Origin: Bacteroidota bacterium
Lineage (GTDB): Bacteria > Bacteroidota > Bacteroidia > B-17B0 > Aurantibacillaceae
NCBI GenBank assembly: GCA_013297775.1
Contig: JAAFIL010000033.1
Span: forward strand, 1 to 38,514
Direction of reading: 5' to 3'
Length of the DNA: 38,514 bases
Positions 24,954-33,764 of this stretch are shown piece by piece. Every line of letters begins with the position of its first letter. Within the stretch, counting starts at the first letter, position 1. The notes under the pieces are model-generated. The model was not told where the DNA came from. It saw only the letters and a list, made by a program, of their open reading frames with translations, and searched no databases. The position numbers and the translations under genes are program-made.

Positions 24954-26531
24954 TTAATTATATTTACTTACTAGTTCTTTGGCACAGGCTTCTAATACGC
25001 TGGTTATTTCGTCGGTGTATTGACCGGCTTTTAATCCATCTAAAGTAGCTTTGTGTTTACGTTCTAATAGATCTAAAAATTCTTTTTCGAACTCGCGTAC
25101 TTTGTTAACGGGCACGCTTCTTAATAAGTTTTTCGTTCCTAAATAAATGATGGCGATTTGTTGTTCTACACGTAAGGGTGAGAATTGTCCTTGTTTCAAA
25201 ATTTCAACGTTGCGGCTTCCTTTATCTAGGATAGATTTTGTGGCTGCATCTAAGTCCGATCCAAATTTTGCAAACGCTTCTAGTTCGCGGTATTGGGCTT
25301 GGTCTAACTTTAATGTACCAGCTACTTTTTTCATGGATTTGATTTGAGCGTTACCACCTACACGCGATACCGAGATACCTACGTTAATAGCTGGACGCAC
25401 ACCCGAGTTAAATAAATTCGACTCTAAGAAAATTTGTCCATCGGTAATGGAAATAACATTTGTTGGAATATAGGCCGAAACGTCTCCTGCTTGTGTTTCA
25501 ATGATAGGAAGGGCGGTTAACGAACCTCCACCTTTAACAATTGGTTTTAAAGACTCGGGTAAGTCGTTCATGTTTTTGGCAATGTCGTCGCTGGCATTAA
25601 TTTTTGCAGCACGTTCTAACAAGCGCGAGTGGAGGTAAAATACATCACCTGGGTAGGCTTCGCGGCCTGGCGGGCGACGTAGTAATAAAGATACCTCGCG
25701 GTAAGCTACGGCTTGTTTCGATAAATCGTCGTAAACAATTAAGGCTGGGCGACCGGTATCGCGGAAAAACTCGCCAATGGCGGCACCTGCAAATGGCGCA
25801 TAAAATTGCATAGGTGCAGGGTCCGATGCGTTGGCTGCAACAATGATGGTATAAGGTAAAGCACCGTTTTCTTCTAAAGTACGCAACACGTTAGCCACGG
25901 TTGAACCTTTTTGGCCAATGGCTACATAAATACAATACACGGGTTTACCTGCTTCGTAAAATTCTTTTTGGTTAATGATGGTGTCAATACAAACCGCAGT
26001 TTTACCAGTTTGACGATCGCCAATTACTAACTCGCGTTGACCACGTCCGATGGGAATCATGGCATCAATGGCTTTAACGCCTGTTTGAAGTGGTTCGTTA
26101 ACTGGTTGACGGTAAATAACCCCAGGTGCTTTGCGCTCTAAAGGCATTTCGTAAGTAGTACCAGTAATAGGACCTTTTCCATCAATAGGAGTTCCTAAAG
26201 TATCTACCACACGGCCTAACATGCCTTCTCCAACTTTAATGGAGGCAATGCGTTTGGTGCGTTTACAGGTAGATCCTTCTTTAATATCGGTGCTGGCACC
26301 CAATAATACGGCACCTACGTTGTCTTCTTCTAAGTTTAAAACGATGGCTTGAAGTCCGTTTTCAAACTCAATCAATTCGCCCGATTGAACTTTAGTTAAA
26401 CCATAAATGCGGGCAATACCATCGCCCACTTGTAATACGGTTCCTACTTCTTCTAATTCTGATTCGTTTTTAAAACCAGATAATTGTTCTCTAAGGATTG
26501 CAGATACTTCTGCGGGTTTTATTTGTGCCAT
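24954..26531 (-). CDS. atpA: ATP synthase F1 alpha subunit
   Basis: 525 aa non-catalytic nucleotide-binding subunit of F1. The N-terminal beta-barrel includes [10 protein letters not shown]. The Walker A motif GDRQTGKT is at residues 171-178, followed by [18 protein letters not shown], the [41 protein letters not shown] region, and [33 protein letters not shown]. This is full-length with all expected motifs. It is 12 bp after atpH in the same operon. Confidence 0.97.
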   Translation of the reverse strand: MAQIKPAEVSAILREQLSGFKNESELEEVGTVLQVGDGIARIYGLTKVQSGELIEFENGLQAIVLNLEEDNVGAVLLGASTDIKEGSTCKRTKRIASIKVGEGMLGRVVDTLGTPIDGKGPITGTTYEMPLERKAPGVIYRQPVNEPLQTGVKAIDAMIPIGRGQRELVIGDRQTGKTAVCIDTIINQKEFYEAGKPVYCIYVAIGQKGSTVANVLRTLEENGALPYTIIVAANASDPAPMQFYAPFAGAAIGEFFRDTGRPALIVYDDLSKQAVAYREVSLLLRRPPGREAYPGDVFYLHSRLLERAAKINASDDIAKNMNDLPESLKPIVKGGGSLTALPIIETQAGDVSAYIPTNVISITDGQIFLESNLFNSGVRPAINVGISVSRVGGNAQIKSMKKVAGTLKLDQAQYRELEAFAKFGSDLDAATKSILDKGSRNVEILKQGQFSPLRVEQQIAIIYLGTKNLLRSVPVNKVREFEKEFLDLLERKHKATLDGLKAGQYTDEITSVLEACAKELVSKYN

Positions 26532-26543
26532 TGTTTTAATTTA

Positions 26544-27095
26544 TTAATTCAAATCGGGTAAGTACGCATTACCTGAAAAATTTTTTCTTAAATCGTTAAG
26601 TTTGCGTTTTACGCTGGTGTCAATGCGTTGACCATTCACATTTAAAACAAAGCCGCCTATTAAAGACTTATCTGTTTTTTCAATAATTTCGATGCTACCA
26701 GTTGCTGATTTAGCAACAATAGCCATAATTTGCGCCTTATTATCTGCATCTAGTGGCGTTGCACTAATCACTTCAACGGTAGTGATGTTTTTATAGGTTT
26801 TGTATTGTTCATCAAAGGCGTAGGCGATGTCATCTATATAACCTTCGCGGCGTTTAACGGCAACCATATTTAAGAAAGCCATGGTTGTATTCGATATTTT
26901 ATCTTTGAAAATTTCGTTAAAGATTTTCATTTTTTTATCGGTTTTTACCACAGGGCTTTCGAGTAACAACACAAAATCGGGGTTGCTTTGGCAAACCATT
27001 TTAATGTTTTTCATGTCTTCGCGCACTTCCTCTAACTGTTTGGTTTCAACGGCTAGGTCAATGAGTGATTTGGCATATCTTGAAGCAATAATCAT
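26544..27095 (-). CDS. atpH: ATP synthase delta subunit
   Basis: 183 aa peripheral-stalk connector between F1 and subunit b. The N-terminal helical domain begins IIASRYAKSLIDLAVETKQLEEVREDM and includes NPDFVLLLESPVVKTDKKMKIF. The C-terminal domain contains GSIEIIEKTDKSLIGGFVLNVNGQRIDTSVKRKLNDLRKNF, the family signature. It starts one base after the atpF stop and ends 12 bp before atpA, so it is tightly coupled. Length is normal. Confidence 0.94.
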   Translation of the reverse strand: MIIASRYAKSLIDLAVETKQLEEVREDMKNIKMVCQSNPDFVLLLESPVVKTDKKMKIFNEIFKDKISNTTMAFLNMVAVKRREGYIDDIAYAFDEQYKTYKNITTVEVISATPLDADNKAQIMAIVAKSATGSIEIIEKTDKSLIGGFVLNVNGQRIDTSVKRKLNDLRKNFSGNAYLPDLN

Positions 27096-27096
27096 T

Positions 27097-27609
27097 TTAA
27101 TTTAGGTTAACGTCTTTCATTAATGAACTCACTAAGGCTTTTTGTTTTTCGTCGCTGGCTAAATCAGACTTTAAAATTTTCTCAGCAATATCAATGCTTA
27201 AAGTTGCTACTTGATTTTTTAATTCGGTGATGGCGGCATTTTTTTCGTTAGTGATTTGTTCGCGTGCCGAAGTTAGAATGCGGTCGCTTTCTTTTTGCGC
27301 TTTTACTTTAGCTTCGTTAATAATACCGTCTTTAATCTCGCGGGCTTCTTTTAAGAGGGTGTCGCGTTCGACACGAGCTTCGGCTAATATTTTTTCGTTA
27401 CCAGCTTTCAAAGATTCCATTTCTTTTTTGGCGTTTTCGGCACTTTTGAGTGCGTTTTCGATACCTTCTTCGCGTTCTTTAACGGCGGCTAAGATGGGTT
27501 TCCATGCAAATTTAGCGAGGATGAAAAACAACAAAAGAAACACGATGCTGCTCCAAAAAATAAGACCAACACTTGGTGTGATTAAGGCGTTTAAAATAAA
27601 CAGATTCAT
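27097..27609 (-). CDS. atpF: ATP synthase F0 b subunit
   Basis: 170 aa. A single N-terminal membrane helix (PSVGLIFWSSIVFLLLFFILAKFAWKPIL) is followed by a long charged coiled coil (AVKEREEGIENALKSAENAKKEMESL ... KAQKESDRILTSAREQITNEKNAAITEL) and the C-terminal delta-binding part (ATLSIDIAEKILKSDLASDEKQKALVSSLMKDV). It forms the peripheral stalk. It is preceded by a 70-bp gap with a hairpin after atpE and followed after one base by atpH. Confidence 0.94.
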   Translation of the reverse strand: MNLFILNALITPSVGLIFWSSIVFLLLFFILAKFAWKPILAAVKEREEGIENALKSAENAKKEMESLKAGNEKILAEARVERDTLLKEAREIKDGIINEAKVKAQKESDRILTSAREQITNEKNAAITELKNQVATLSIDIAEKILKSDLASDEKQKALVSSLMKDVNLN

Positions 27610-27637
27610 ATTTTTATTTTTTAATGTTTAATGAAAT

Positions 27638-27666
27638 AAAGCCTGCTGCCAACCGCAACAGGCTTT
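27638..27666 (-). promoter_or_regulatory. Intra-operon hairpin between atpE and atpF
   Basis: AAAGCCTGcTG..CAaCAGGCTTT forms a stem of about ten pairs in the 70-bp gap after atpE. On the minus strand it is followed by ATTTCATT rather than a clean T run, so partial termination or an mRNA end-protecting structure is more likely than full termination. Either would raise subunit c output relative to the later genes. Confidence 0.55.
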
Positions 27667-27679
27667 AATTTTGTACTTC

Positions 27680-27892
<213 letters not shown>

Positions 27893-27918
27893 TTATTTAG
27901 GGTTAATTAATTTTTTGT

Positions 27919-29127
27919 TTAGTGAGCGTGTGCCATTTTCTCATCGTCTTCGTTGTGTACACCGTCTTCGTTATGGTCGGCTACGGCCGAACCAATGTAT
28001 AAGGCGGTTAACATGGTGAAGATGTAGGCTTGTAAGAAGGCTACTAAAAGTTCTAACACATCAATAAACAAAGCAAAACCAACGGCTACTGGCGAAATGT
28101 ACAAGGTTTTGAATATAAAGATTAAACCTACTAAACTAATAACAATGATATGACCTGCGGTGATGTTGGCAAACAAACGAATCATTAATGCCACTGGTTT
28201 AATAAATAAGCCTGCAATTTCGATAGGGATTAAGATTGGCCATATTGCGATCGGAGCGTGGGGTTTAAATACATGACCCCAGTAAGATTTGTTGCCATTA
28301 ACGTTGGTGATAATAAATGTGATAACGGCTAATACTAGAGTTACAGCAATGTTACCAGTTAGGTTAGCTCCAAATGGTAACAAGCCTAATAAGTTATTTA
28401 TCCATATAAAGAAGAAGAGTGATAAAAGGTAGGGTACAAATTTATCGGATTTGCTACCGATGTTGGTTTTGGCTACATCGTCGCGAATGAATAGGATAAG
28501 TGGCTCTAAAAACGATTGTTTGCCTTTTGGGGCTGAGGTAATGCCTGTGTTTTTATAAGCTTTGGCGGTAGATAGAAATAACCACAAGATAATGATTACA
28601 GAGATTAACATCGAGATTACATTTTTAGTCATCGAAAAGTCTAAGGGTGATGCGTTTAAAACAATTTCTTTTCCTTTATCGTCTTTGCCAAATTGAAGCC
28701 ATTGCCCGTGTTCGTTTTGCGTTTCGGCGGCGTAGTAAATGTGTTCTTCAAAATTAACAAAGCGTTCGCCATTCATTTCAACAAGGTGCATGCCTTTCAC
28801 GTCGTGTTCAAATTGCGAAGACATGAATGAAACAATACCGTTGTTTGATTTTAAAATAACGGGTAATGGCAATGATACTGCATGATGCCCTTCGCCCCAA
28901 AAGTGCCAGGAGTGTGCATCTAAGATGTGCTCAAAGGCTACTTCGGCAATGTTAACTTTGCCGGTATCTGATTTGGCAGGATGGGCTGCGGCTGTGGAAT
29001 CCGCTCCAACAATAGGATCTTCGTTAGGTTCTGAAGCATTGAGATGAGGGAGCGTGAGCGCAAAAACAGCAAAAAATAGGGCAATTAATTTCGTTTTTTG
29101 CAGAAATATATTGATTTTACTAGTCAT
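27919..29127 (-). CDS. atpB: ATP synthase F0 a subunit, Bacteroidota long form
   Basis: 402 aa. The conserved membrane part (about 165-385) includes PYLLSLFFFIWINNLLGLLPFGANLTGNIAVTL, the essential Arg in VALMIRLFANITAGH, and VLELLVAFLQAYIFTMLTALYI. Before it is a ~160-residue extension not found in E. coli: a signal-peptide-like stretch (LIALFFAVFALTLPHLNASE) and a periplasmic, His-rich segment (FEHILDAHSWHFWGEGHHAVSLPLPVIL ... FEEHIYYAAETQNEHGQW). This extension is usual in Bacteroidota. The C-terminal tail is acidic and His-rich (HNEDGVHNEDDEKMAHAH). First gene of the operon, with a good promoter 40 bp upstream. Confidence 0.94.
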   Translation of the reverse strand: MTSKINIFLQKTKLIALFFAVFALTLPHLNASEPNEDPIVGADSTAAAHPAKSDTGKVNIAEVAFEHILDAHSWHFWGEGHHAVSLPLPVILKSNNGIVSFMSSQFEHDVKGMHLVEMNGERFVNFEEHIYYAAETQNEHGQWLQFGKDDKGKEIVLNASPLDFSMTKNVISMLISVIIILWLFLSTAKAYKNTGITSAPKGKQSFLEPLILFIRDDVAKTNIGSKSDKFVPYLLSLFFFIWINNLLGLLPFGANLTGNIAVTLVLAVITFIITNVNGNKSYWGHVFKPHAPIAIWPILIPIEIAGLFIKPVALMIRLFANITAGHIIVISLVGLIFIFKTLYISPVAVGFALFIDVLELLVAFLQAYIFTMLTALYIGSAVADHNEDGVHNEDDEKMAHAH

Positions 29128-29723
29128 TCGGACAATTAATACGTGAACGGTTTAATTCGGGTGCAAATGTAGGTATATTTTAACGAATTGCACAACATTT
29201 ATACGGGTTTTTTTAATGAGAAGAGCGTTTATTGCTTATTGTTTAAAACGAATTCTGTGCTACAAATTAATTTTTATATCTTGATAATCAGTTAGTTATA
29301 ATTTTATTAGCTGGGTTACTGAACGCTATTTAAGCGATTTCATTTACTAACAATTGTTTGATAAGGTGTTGATAATATTGAGTTGAACGAGGGCTTGCTT
29401 TGGAAACGTACTAAATGGTAATTAGGGTTTAACTTAGTCGTTTGATAAAAATTGATGTTATTTTTTGATGCTAATTTTGAATAAGGAAAACATCTCGTGA
29501 GGATTTGTGTCAACTTATTCAACGCTTTGCTGCGCCTTTGTGAACACCTCGATTCCTTTTATTGCTATTGGCCAAATTTTTTAGTTAAACATGTATTTGT
29601 TTGTTGTGTTGTGAGTGGTTGAAATCACATTGTTGTTAATTGTTTTAAACTCAACGTTTGAATATTCATTATCCTGATTCATTTGACGTAGCGTTTCTTT
29701 TCAATTTAGATTGAACTTTTTTT
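29128..29723. other. Gene-free region upstream of atpB
   Basis: 596 bp, AT-rich. The first ~70 bp hold the atpB promoter. The rest contains no convincing reading frame, RNA or repeat; a 60-aa frame on the minus strand (29340-29522) has no coding character that I recognise. No atpI-like gene precedes atpB. Confidence 0.5.
29164..29195 (-). promoter_or_regulatory. Promoter of the atp operon
   Basis: On the minus strand TTG (29193-29195) and TACATTTG (29164-29171) match the Bacteroidota consensus with 21 nt between them. The leader to the atpB ATG would be roughly 30 nt. Confidence 0.65.
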
Positions 29724-29770
29724 TCGTGAGGGATATTTCGGCTTCGCTTAATATAAAGCCGCCAAAGCCC
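29724..29770 (-). repeat. SE1 remnant (copy E, truncated)
   Basis: CGTGAGGGATATTTCGGCTTCGC matches the 3' end of SE1 in reverse. After AATATAAA it jumps to GCCGCCAAAG, which resembles the opposite hairpin arm, so the hairpin appears deleted. It stops where the next inverted-repeat element begins. Confidence 0.65.
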
Positions 29771-29772
29771 TT

Positions 29773-29992
29773 ATACCAAGTGAACTTATATTTTAGTCCA
29801 ATCTACTCGTTCTTTTTCATCATTACTTCTTTAAAAATTTGTTCCAGGGCAAACATATAGTATATGTTTGAGCCAGTTTGTGTGCTAGGGCTATGCAACA
29901 AATTTTTTCATCGTATTGATAAAATTTATACTGAGCATAGCCGAAGCAAATAACTTCGCATCTTTGGACTAAAATATAAGTTCATTTGGTAT
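29773..29992. repeat. IR220 inverted-repeat element (MITE-like)
   Basis: 220 bp bounded by 28-bp terminal inverted repeats with one mismatch in the core: ATACCAAGTGAACTTATA..TTTTAGTCCAA on the left and its complement (ATACCAAATGAACTTATA..) on the right. A second nested palindrome lies inside (AAAAATTTGTT / AACAAATTTTT around AAACATA-TAGTA-TATGTTT). It is non-coding and single in this window. It shares the terminal ATACCAA with the HP162 family. Confidence 0.75.
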
Positions 29993-30021
29993 TATACCAA
30001 ATTTTAAGAAAGTAGAGCTTT

Positions 30022-30183
30022 ATACCAACATCATTTCTAAAAGATACGTTGACCCAGTTTCTTTTTCTCTTATACTTCCTCAAAAATTATCCCCGTAGGC
30101 CTTGCTAAACCTATAATTTTTTCGTCGCCTAAAAGAAAAATAATTCTGGTTCAACTTGTATCTTTTAGAACCGATATTGGTAT
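30022..30183. repeat. HP162 inverted-repeat element, copy 2
   Basis: Same 162-bp length and orientation as copy 1 at 21.8 kb, with about six substitutions, all near the hairpin tip or inner stem. The terminal arms (ATACCAACATC... and its complement) are unchanged. It sits between IR220 and SE1 copy C. Confidence 0.85.
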
Positions 30184-30257
30184 TAGAATAAAATAGCTAA
30201 CTCTGTAAAAAATACTTGAACTCAAATAGGCAACAAAAATTTTTTGAGAATCTCACT

Positions 30258-30524
30258 GCGTGAGGGATATTTCGACTTCGCTCAATATAAATTTGGCGGT
30301 AGCCCAATGCGAAGTTTGGCGTGCTTTTGTGCGAGCGAGGAGGCGACCTTAGAAGCCACCGCAGCGACTTCGGCAGGCTCAGCGCAGACCGCAACAAAAG
30401 CCGCCAAAAGTGCATTGGCTAAAGCCGATAGCCCGACCCCGACTTCAGTTTTAGAGTTCTCTTTATAGTTACTTAACCAGCTACTGGCTTAGATGAACCT
30501 TTTAAACAGACAAGGGGGCACGCC
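30258..30524 (-). repeat. SE1 structured dispersed element, copy C
   Basis: Read on the minus strand it opens TTAGGCGTGCCCCC and closes ATCCCTCACGC; GTCGGGGTCGGGCT lies inside. The hairpin arm has TTTGG/CCAAA where copy A has GTTGG/CCAAC, a two-sided change. The loop (CTGCGCTGAGCCTGC..AAGTCGCTGCGGTGG) is shared with copy D, not with A or B. A 74-aa frame across it is a by-product. Confidence 0.8.
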
Positions 30525-30672
30525 TAAAAAATAATAGATAAATCAACGGTACATAACTTGTTGCAAATTCACAGAAATCAAACGTTTAAAAACAAGTTGT
30601 AAACTTTCTTTCTTGAAATTTGGTGAAGATTAAAATTTCAAGAAACTTATGATACGTTAAAGGCGAGTCGTT

Positions 30673-31365
30673 TTATTTATAATTCGCATTAAAGCTAAGG
30701 TCAACTATTAATTTGCTGGCATATTCTATTGGTGTTGCTGTAAAATTGGCATCGGCATACATGTCTCCTTTTAGTGTACCGATAATGTGGGTTGATGTTA
30801 TAGAAGTAATGGTGATTGTACCTGTTTTGACGATGGGATTACCTCCATAATTCCACGGTGTTGTTGTTGTATTTGCTTGCCGCACTTCGCTAAATAATTT
30901 TTGAGTTCCCTGATATAGATAAGCACTTGTAAAAGTTAAACCATAGTTTGGAGTTGTTTGGTTAACGCCCGCAAATGAGTAGGTGCCTAATGTAATGGTA
31001 TCTGCTGCGCTTGAAACGAAACAATCTATATCATATACTTCGGTTTGACTAACTTGGTAACGAAATTTTAAAGTAAGTTCTTTTTTATTAGCCGAAATTA
31101 CAGCCCCCCAGCCAAAAAAATTAGCGGCACCTTTACCAGCAAATTGAACGGTTCTATTGTTTTCGTTTACATATTTGAAAGTACCTGTGCATTGGATAGG
31201 CACGGTAGAAGTAGGTGTGGTGGTTGGTGTAGGCGCAGGTGACGGCGACGGATTAGTGGGTGTTGAATTGTTGGATGCTGTTTCCTCTTTTTTGCAAGCG
31301 CTCAGGCTAACTAAACTAGCAAGGGCTAACACATAGAACCATTTGTTGGAATTAATTGTTTTCAT
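30673..31365 (-). CDS. Hypothetical lipoprotein with Pro/Thr linker
   Basis: 230 aa. The lipoprotein signal ends in SLSAC (Cys24), followed by KKEE. A Ser/Pro/Thr-rich linker (about 30-56) leads to a ~170-residue beta-rich domain (FKYVNENNRTVQFAGKGAANFFGWGAVISANKKELTLKFRYQ, ITLGTYSFAGVNQTTPNYGLTFTSAYLYQG, KTGTITITSITSTHIIGTLKGDMYA). The last motif resembles repeats in Bacteroidota surface lipoproteins (DUF6252-like), but I cannot assign a family firmly. Probably anchored at the outer membrane. It is separated from the next lipoprotein gene by a strong terminator, so it has its own promoter. Confidence 0.7.
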   Translation of the reverse strand: MKTINSNKWFYVLALASLVSLSACKKEETASNNSTPTNPSPSPAPTPTTTPTSTVPIQCTGTFKYVNENNRTVQFAGKGAANFFGWGAVISANKKELTLKFRYQVSQTEVYDIDCFVSSAADTITLGTYSFAGVNQTTPNYGLTFTSAYLYQGTQKLFSEVRQANTTTTPWNYGGNPIVKTGTITITSITSTHIIGTLKGDMYADANFTATPIEYASKLIVDLSFNANYK

Positions 31366-31390
31366 TGTTTAGATTTTAATGGGTGAATAT

Positions 31391-31430
31391 TAAAAACGAC
31401 ATAACTCGTCATAGGAGTTATGTCGTTTTA
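31391..31430 (-). terminator. Terminator of the beta-helix lipoprotein gene
   Basis: AAAACGACATAACTC-ctatgac-GAGTTATGTCGTTTT is a perfect 15-bp stem on the minus strand, followed by T and an AT-rich run. It begins 16 bp past the stop of the upstream gene. Confidence 0.88.
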
Positions 31431-31445
31431 GTGAGCCTGTGCCTG

Positions 31446-32660
31446 TTAATAGGTGCAGGGCAAGGTTAAAATTAAACTTGAGTTGTTAGTAATTGTACTA
31501 CTTGCACTTCTTGCTAAAACACAACCGCTCGAATTGGTAGAAGACGTATTAGCTCCTACCTTTAAAAATCCCGGGCCGAAATTCCAACCAACTGCAATGT
31601 TACCTTTTGAAGCATTTGGTAATTGGAAATACGCAATTGAATTTCCACCACCACTAATGTTACAATAATCTATTTCGTTGAGTGGATTTGTTGTTGATAT
31701 ATATAAACCATTCCAAAAGCCAGCCGCGTTTGACTCACCTGTTAATGTAATTGGTTCAGTTGCTGTGCCAATCATTTTGATAAATCCTGAGCCTAGGATG
31801 CCAAATGTTTTAGAGGCTTTACTGTGTATGGTTACACCAGCATTTACTGTTAAATTATTTTGAAAGTAGATGTCGTTTAACAACAAGTACGGCGCATTTG
31901 CTTTATTTATGGTTACTGATTCTGCAACTTCTTTATTAGTACTTATAGAATACAAGCCAATGTAATTTTGTGTGTTACCTACAAAAGTACTGGTGGCTAC
32001 TCCCAAATTTGCAAGGTCGCCAGCATACATAACAACTGCATTTTTTGCGCTGTTGCTTACAACATTATTTGAAAAGGTTAGTAGGGCTGCTTCCTCATAC
32101 ATATAAATTCCATCGCCGCCCGAGCCTGTTACAATGGAATTAGATAATTTAAAATTACCCGAAACCCAAATATTTGCTTTGGTATCGTAGGAAGAAGTAC
32201 CAATGTAGCCCGTGTACTCGGTGTTACCGCCATTGCGAACCACACAATAATCCATGCTGTTACGTGGGTCGTTCGATTCGATGAAGAGTCCTCTCCACGA
32301 TGCAGGGGCATTTACGGTGCCTTCAAATACAATGGTTTTAGATGGCGTTCCTTTAGCATCTATGTACGCGTTATCTTTAATTTTTAAAGAGCCACCTGTT
32401 GTAAATTGAATGATGACGTTGGTATCAATGGCTAATTTACCACCTGTAATTTCACAATCGCAATTAATGATGTAGTCAACACCAGATCCGTTTTGATTTT
32501 GATTGGTTAGTGTTAAGCCGTTGTTATAGTTACAACCTAAAGTAATAGGGCCTGCAACTGGCGGCGGTGGTGGAGGCGGTGGTGTTGGTTCAACAGTTTC
32601 TTTTTCACATGCAACAGTTACCATCGAAAGTAACATGAGGCCTAGTATAGATTTTTTCAT
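31446..32660 (-). CDS. Surface lipoprotein with parallel beta-helix-like fold and internal duplication
   Basis: 404 aa. The lipoprotein signal ends at VTVAC (Cys18). A run of eight prolines (VEPTPPPPPPPPVAGP) forms the stalk, followed by a right-handed beta-helix-like domain of short hydrophobic strands. Two halves share the pattern PASWRGLFIESNDPRNSMDYCVVRNGGN (about 120-146) and AAGFWNGLYISTTNPLNEIDYCNISGGGN (about 310-340), which indicates an internal duplication. Similar repeats occur in pectin-lyase-like and choice-of-anchor surface proteins. No catalytic residues are apparent, so binding or adhesion is as likely as polysaccharide cleavage. The helix repeats are real in the sequence; the fold name is inference. 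Confidence 0.75.
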   Translation of the reverse strand: MKKSILGLMLLSMVTVACEKETVEPTPPPPPPPPVAGPITLGCNYNNGLTLTNQNQNGSGVDYIINCDCEITGGKLAIDTNVIIQFTTGGSLKIKDNAYIDAKGTPSKTIVFEGTVNAPASWRGLFIESNDPRNSMDYCVVRNGGNTEYTGYIGTSSYDTKANIWVSGNFKLSNSIVTGSGGDGIYMYEEAALLTFSNNVVSNSAKNAVVMYAGDLANLGVATSTFVGNTQNYIGLYSISTNKEVAESVTINKANAPYLLLNDIYFQNNLTVNAGVTIHSKASKTFGILGSGFIKMIGTATEPITLTGESNAAGFWNGLYISTTNPLNEIDYCNISGGGNSIAYFQLPNASKGNIAVGWNFGPGFLKVGANTSSTNSSGCVLARSASSTITNNSSLILTLPCTY

Positions 32661-32923
32661 AATTTAGTTTTGTGCAAAGGTGCGGCATCTATAACTTTTG
32701 CCACATAGGGAAAACCCTTTATTTTTGTGAGATTAGCGTGTAATACTATTTAACCGAGATTATGGATTGTAATTTTTTAATAGTTAACATCATAACTAGG
32801 ACTTATTGATTTTACAGGGTAATCAAATAACATAAAACAATTTTCATTTTGAACGCTATACAGAAAGAGATTGAAAATCAATTATTTTAATCCTTAATTC
32901 AAGTTATTTAATTCGTTAAGCAT
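32661..32923. other. Gene-free spacer upstream of the beta-helix lipoprotein
   Basis: AT-rich. It holds the upstream region of the lipoprotein gene (the minus strand has CACCTTTG, one mismatch from the -7 box, shortly before the ATG). Nothing else is seen before the structured element that follows. Confidence 0.45.
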
Positions 32924-33087
32924 TTCTTAATTCCTCTTTCCCCCTCGTGTTTGTTTGAGCGTTAGCGGAAACGAGGATGTGATAAACGGGCGTTTGTAAA
33001 GCCCACACCATTACTTTATCTGCGTTACAAACGCAGTTCTCAAACGTCCTCGTTACGCTTCGCTGAACAAGGACGAGATAAGGGGTC
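32924..33087. repeat. SE134 structured element, copy 1
   Basis: The core at 32944-33077 is 134 bp. Its ends pair imperfectly (CTCGTgttTGTTTgAGCG with CGCTgAACAAGGACGAG). An AACGAGGA/TCCTCGTT stem follows, and inside GCGTTTGTAA.GC and GCGTTACAAACGC can pair with each other or form two separate hairpins. The core differs from copy 2 at about eight positions, and similarity continues slightly outside. It lies 45 bp beyond the stop of the response regulator gene. Confidence 0.8.
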
Positions 33088-33131
33088 ATCCATAATTCAC
33101 GTTATTTACTCTGGCGACTCGCTTTCTCGAA

Positions 33132-33761
33132 CTACAAATTAAACCCCTCGTGCATAACCTGCGTGAGAAGCACTTTGTTGATAAGCCCAGTTACATTTTG
33201 GACATCAAATTTTATAAATAAATTACTTCTGTGCATCTCAACGGTTTTTGTAGAAATGAAAAGTGTTTCAGCAATTTGTTTAATGGTTTTAGAATGAAGT
33301 ATTTCGGTTAGGATTTCTTTTTCTCGTTTACTTAATATAATTTCGGTGGATTGGTCGAACGATTTTTTTAAAAGTTTTATTTGCGCACTTTCATACACTT
33401 GTTTTTCTAAACAGTTTTTTATAGCCTGTATCAGTTCTTCGGTGTTATCTGATTTTAAAACGATGCCATTTATTTTTAAATGACTTAATTTATTGATGAT
33501 GACTAAACTGCTGATGCTTGTTAACGCAATGATGATAAGTTGTGGGTATTGTGTTTTAATGTCGGGTAAAAAAGACAGGGCATCGTCAGCTCCAAATCTA
33601 ATATCTTGAATTAAGAGGTCTATTGACGTGGCACGTAGGCAATTGTACAGTTCTGTTTTGTTAAGGGCTTTATAAACTTTAAAGGGATGAAAGGTTTTTG
33701 CTATCAAGTCGGCAATGCCATTAATAATTAATTCGTGATCATCTGCAATTAAAATATTCAT
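33132..33761 (-). CDS. NarL/LuxR-type response regulator
   Basis: 209 aa. Receiver domain (1-120) with the acidic pair D7-D8, the phosphorylation site D53 in LLIQDIRFGADD, a conserved Thr/Ser in ALTSIS and Lys in VLKSD. The output domain (about 140-205) is a LuxR-type helix-turn-helix: LSKREKEILTEILHSKTIKQIAETLFISTKTVEMHRSNLFIKF. Its gene starts 3 bp after the kinase stop, so the two form a cognate pair. Target genes are unknown. It ends the dxs-kinase-regulator operon. Confidence 0.92.
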   Translation of the reverse strand: MNILIADDHELIINGIADLIAKTFHPFKVYKALNKTELYNCLRATSIDLLIQDIRFGADDALSFLPDIKTQYPQLIIIALTSISSLVIINKLSHLKINGIVLKSDNTEELIQAIKNCLEKQVYESAQIKLLKKSFDQSTEIILSKREKEILTEILHSKTIKQIAETLFISTKTVEMHRSNLFIKFDVQNVTGLINKVLLTQVMHEGFNL

Positions 33762-33764
33762 TCG

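Noticed and set aside
29340-29522. 60-aa minus-strand frame upstream of atpB as an atpI-like gene
   Set aside because: It has no membrane segments or AtpI-like pattern, and its composition is that of AT-rich intergenic DNA.
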